Of a stretch of 64,000 nucleotides of DNA, positions 60,441 through 64,000 are shown one piece after another. The notes beneath the pieces were generated by a model, which was not told where the DNA came from, made no database searches, and saw only the letters and a program-made list of their open reading frames with translations. The translations under genes were made by a program, and so were the position numbers. Each line of letters opens with the position of its first letter. The stretch's first letter is position 1. Source of the stretch: Mytilus edulis (Eukaryota > Mollusca > Bivalvia > Mytilida > Mytilidae); assembly GCF_963676685.1 (NCBI RefSeq), contig NC_092344.1:58547145-58611144 (forward strand), written 5' to 3'.

Positions 60441-61549
60441 AGGATAAAAGCCTTTACTGTAAATTCCTGAAATTACAATTATATAAATCATCTCACATCT
60501 TTGTGCATTTCTTGAAATTGGTCATATTAATAAATGCATGCAATATTTTCAGAAAATTTCAATATATAGGCTTTTAAAAGTCAATCTTGTGCATGATTAT
60601 CAATGATTATACTCGCACAATTAACACATGTGGTTCTCAAAACTCAGAGGTGTCTATGCTATTTATGACAACATTTTAATCAAGTATAAATTTACAAAAT
60701 ATGTTTAGAACTATATGATTTTTAGGTTTTTAAGCATAGATATAGTAGGTCAGGATCTGCGAACTCTCACTGACTGACTGAGCACATGAATTCAACACTA
60801 GTTTTTTGGTGATGTTGGTGTTGCTTAGTGTTTTGTTTTGTTTTTCTTTTCTGCATCTTATGTTTTGCCTTGGCATTGTCAGTTTCTCTTTCATTGCCTT
60901 TGGTTTTTTTTGTTATGTTAAATAACAAGTCACAAGAGAGAAAAAACAAAAAAAATATGTGAAAAAATGGCTTAGTTCAGTATATATTAAGGACAGAGAT
61001 AACAAATAGCTAAATAAGAAAAAAAGAAAAAGAAAATTCCTTTTCTATGTACAGTCAATTGTCTGATAATCTAGAAGATAGCCTGATTTGGTCTTATTCT
61101 CCTGAATTCTAGCAGGTACTTTATTCCAACTTTTTTAATTCAAACAAACCATGTCTTAGATAGTCTTGGAATTAGAATACATTAATCATAAAATTTTCAT
61201 AATACTTTGGTGAATTATCTATTGATATAATCATGATAATTAAGCTCCTTTTTAATTTTTAGGGATTTTAAATTTTTAATTTAAAGTTAGGGATTTTATT
61301 CATAAAAGCGGGGATTTTTCCAGTACGTATACTATTAATAATGCTTTGAGCAATTTTCATGAAACTTGGTGAATTATTTTTGTATAACATAAACATGATA
61401 ATTTTCCTTTTAATTTAAAAAAAAATCTGATTTATGTCATTGTACTATCATGACTTGGGATTAGGATAGTCTCAAGAATGCTTTCACAAATTTTTATGAA
61501 ACTTTGGTGAATTGTTTTTATATCTTGACAAACTCCCTTTTTATTGTTA

Positions 61550-62095
61550 TGACCCAAAGTGGAGGGGGCATAATGTTTAACACTTGTCAGAACATTGTCC
61601 GTCTGTCCCAAAGTTGTTTTTTGTTCTCTTACAGTACTTTAGTTTGCCTCAACCAAATTCAATTAAACTTTTACAAAAGCTTGTTATCACAATTCTCATA
61701 TCAAGTTTGAATTTTGGTGATGTCAGTGTTACTGTACTAGAGTATCAGAGTTATGCCCCTTTAGAAATGGGGAAAATATGCTGAATTTTTGGTTTCCTGT
61801 TCTCTAAAATTTAGTTTGTCTCAACCAAATGTTATGAAATCAATACACAATGCTTATCACAAAATACAGATTAAGTTTGAATTTTGGTAGTGTCTCTCTT
61901 ACGTCTTACTAAATTCTATAGTTATGTTCTTTAAAAATGGAAAAAAATGTTTCGGCCTTCTAACTTAAGTTTCCCTCAACCAAATTTTATTAAACTTTAA
62001 AAAAATACTTTTTATCACAATTTTAATCAGATCAATTTCAAATTTTGGTAGTAAAACTTTTACCGTTCTTCAGTTATGTTCCTTTAAAACTTTGA
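61550..62095. repeat. Three diverged tandem units of ~165 bp
   Basis: Units near 61615, 61795 and 61955 share GTTTGCCTCAACCAAAT, TTATCACAAT, TCAAGTTTGAATTTTGGTGA and a GTTATG-CC-TTTA motif. The upstream part GTGGAGGGGGCATAATGTTT with GTCCGTCTGTCC is a bivalve-type repeat start. Confidence 0.7.
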
Positions 62096-62575
62096 ATGAT
62101 ATGCAAGCTGGAGTATCATTCCCTATTTATCATGTATATTTTTTTATAAGATGCAGAGTTAAGGAACTTTAGTTGTTGCAAAGTTATTTTAAAATTGTCC
62201 ATTTTCAAAAACTTTGAAAGGTTTTAGAAATTTATGGATTTGTTAAAAAAAATCACAGCCTTAAACTTATAGTCACTTGAGATATATATCTATAAATGGA
62301 GCCAAATTATATACATGTTTTATGTCAATAAATACCACTGTTTGTGCATGTTTTTTTTTTTTGGAGGGCAGGGGTCTTATTTGCACAGTGCTCATAGTTT
62401 TTTAGTCGATCATTAAAATTCATTTAAAGCTTAAAGACCAGCTATAAGGGCAAGAAGCTTATCAAACACTCATGGTTTAGATTTTTATTAAACACACATT
62501 AATATACATAATGTACATTAAACAGAAAAAAATATTGATGCAAGATGTCATTCAACTTTTACTCTTTATGTATAG

Positions 62576-63385
62576 GACAAGAACTATAGAAGATACAGAG
62601 AAATTATATACAGCAGAAATGATAGGCAATGTAAAATTTGCAGAAGCCAACTAAACCTAAATGGTAAGGCACCTTTTAAATTTAAAAAAGTTATTGAACT
62701 TGAAAGATGATTACTAGTATCATGATTACTATAAAAATTAAAAGATGTGGTATATTAAATATGAAAACTATCATGGCTTTGAGAAAGCAATTGTAGGCCT
62801 GTTACGACCTTCAATAATGAGAAAATCCATACCCTATACTATAGTCAAAGTAGGCAGCTATAAAAGACCTAAAGATGAAACATTGAAACAATCCAAACTG
62901 TAAAACTAATCATGCTAATTGCCTAGTTTATAACAAAATAAATTACAAAAAATAAATATGACCAGTATGAAAACAACAACAACAACCACTAAATTTTAGT
63001 GTCGGACTAAAACTGACAAAAGCTACAGGCTCTGAACTTTGGACAGGCACAATAGGAATATGGCAAGGTTATATAAAAAATAAGATGTGGTATGATTGCC
63101 AATAAGACAACTCTCCACCAGACAACCAATGATGTAAATTTCCTGCAAACAGGGACTTGACTTCTGTTAATCAACTAATTTTTCGTGAATACTTTATTTG
63201 GCATTTTATACTTTCTAGTCTACATCGCAGTTATTTATTTTTTCTCGAGTTCAAGTTTACTTAATGTATTTTAATAAGGAAAGATACACATGAAAAACAT
63301 TTATTGCTGTTTCTCTCTCCATTTATAACATTTTATTTGTTTATTTTGTGTATTTATAGGTGATCAGACATCTTGGTTTTCATGA
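62576..63385 (+). CDS. Candidate 3' end of an unidentified spliced gene (two exons)
   Basis: Exon 62576-62663 follows a pyrimidine-rich acceptor (TTTATGTATAG), reads DKNYRRYREIIYSRNDRQCK then ICRSQLNLN, and ends at GTAAGG. The next block starts at 63360 after TTTATAG, reads GDQTSWFS and stops with TGA at 63383-63385. The phase 1 junction is consistent. The arrangement is duplicated, inverted and broken, at 49383-50522, which argues the splice signals are real. The product is short and basic and I cannot name it; upstream exons were not found. Confidence 0.35.
63075..63135 (+). repeat. Tail repeat core
   Basis: AAGATGTGGTATGATTGCCA then ATAAGACAACTCTCCACCAG; the best-preserved copy of the family in this window. 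Confidence 0.7.
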
Positions 63386-64000
63386 TCAATAGGTCATTAC
63401 TGAAGAGGAAACTTATAGTTGAAATTTATTTACATAGTGCATAATTGGATTAATTTGAAATGGAATGTGTGCTTTCCTGCAAAAAAGAAATAGGAAATTT
63501 CAACATTATCACATGATAATGACCATAAACAAAATGGAGTTCTATCATAGATACACAAAAACACTATTGCATAAAAGCAACAACATATCTTAATCAAAAG
63601 AAAGGAGAATGCTGAACAAATACTATTTTGTTGTTGAAAAAAGGAACACCAGTTTTATCCACTCATTTACATTGCTCCCTCATATCAAATATACAGAAGA
63701 AGATCATTGAAGAACAATTTGCAAAAATGATTTCTCTTAGAATTGAAGGGAATTGTTTAGTGAATGGAATAATGTATTCACTGAATTCTTACGTAGTGGA
63801 TTGAATAACTGTACACAAGCTGAAACAGAAGAAATTGTAATTTAAAAATAATACGAAAAGTGTTTATTTTATTATTTAATCTGCAAATATATAAACAAAT
63901 TCTTTAGAACACCACAAATGGTATGACATTCAAATTGGTTGCTTATTAATGTATCGCATTGAAACAATTACAAAGAAAATAGAAGCATTTGCTCCAAAAA
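63386..64000 (+). other. Putative 3' UTR of the candidate gene, homologous to 48830-49380 inverted
   Basis: Shares AAGAGGAAACTTA, CATCAT/CTCATATCAAATATAC, TGAAACAGAAGA and AAAAGTGTTTATTTTATT with the reverse complement of 48830-49380. Indels break any shared frame, so it is most likely untranslated. Runs off the window end. Confidence 0.4.

Noticed and set aside
1..64000. CRISPR arrays, rRNA, tRNA genes, operons
   Set aside because: No direct-repeat/spacer pattern, rRNA-like sequence or convincing cloverleaf was seen by eye; the window is clearly eukaryotic.

Overview
The window looks like AT-rich, intron- and transposon-dense genomic DNA from a bivalve mollusc, most likely a mytilid mussel. 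The evidence is one very long spliced gene with GT-AG introns, ectodomain modules typical of molluscs, Penelope-like and non-LTR retrotransposon remnants, and several dispersed repeat families that I recognise as bivalve-like. There is no prokaryotic gene organisation; most open frames in the window are chance frames or lie inside repeats.

Positions 672-47342 (+ strand) hold the 3' part of a single plexin-like receptor gene. I could assemble 28 exons (3782 nt, 1259 complete codons plus stop). Splice phases match at every one of the 27 junctions and no internal stop occurs. Domain order: 12-cysteine EGF-like module; F5/8C-type (fucolectin-like) domain over two exons; 8-cysteine EGF-like module; short linker; four IPT/TIG domains; one transmembrane helix with a poly-lysine stop-transfer signal; and a complete plexin cytoplasmic region. 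The cytoplasmic region is a split RasGAP domain with a Rho-GTPase-binding domain inserted in it, and the arginines expected for catalysis are present. No Sema or PSI domain is visible in the window, so the receptor appears to carry an EGF/lectin-like ligand-binding face on a plexin signalling body. The 5' end lies outside the window, so a Sema domain further upstream cannot be excluded.

The introns are full of mobile DNA. They include two tandem satellite subfamilies with the same ~353-bp period (5.5-6.1, 8.8-9.5, 10.3-11.6 and 12.7-13.3 kb) and a degenerate LINE 3' end (11.7-12.6 kb). Penelope-like reverse-transcriptase remnants lie at 14.2, 34.8-36.1, 38.9-40.1 and 45.7-47.2 kb. Two nearly identical 663-bp TIR elements lie 1407 bp apart (30.0-32.1 kb). 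There are also a 374-bp MITE with perfect 20-nt TIRs (32.8 kb) and foldback elements.

Downstream of the gene (47.4-64 kb) I recognise no complete gene. This part holds an array of 19 copies of the short palindrome TTTCC-N5-GGAAA (48.2-48.65 kb), a LINE 3' end with a (TTAC)n tail (56.1-57.2 kb), and several tandem or dispersed repeats. It also holds two diverged, inverted copies of a spliced-looking gene 3' end (48.8-50.5 kb on -, 62.6-64.0 kb on +). The - copy is broken; the + copy is open but unidentified. Two weak coding candidates on the - strand (54.7-54.9 and 58.2-58.35 kb) are flagged with low confidence.
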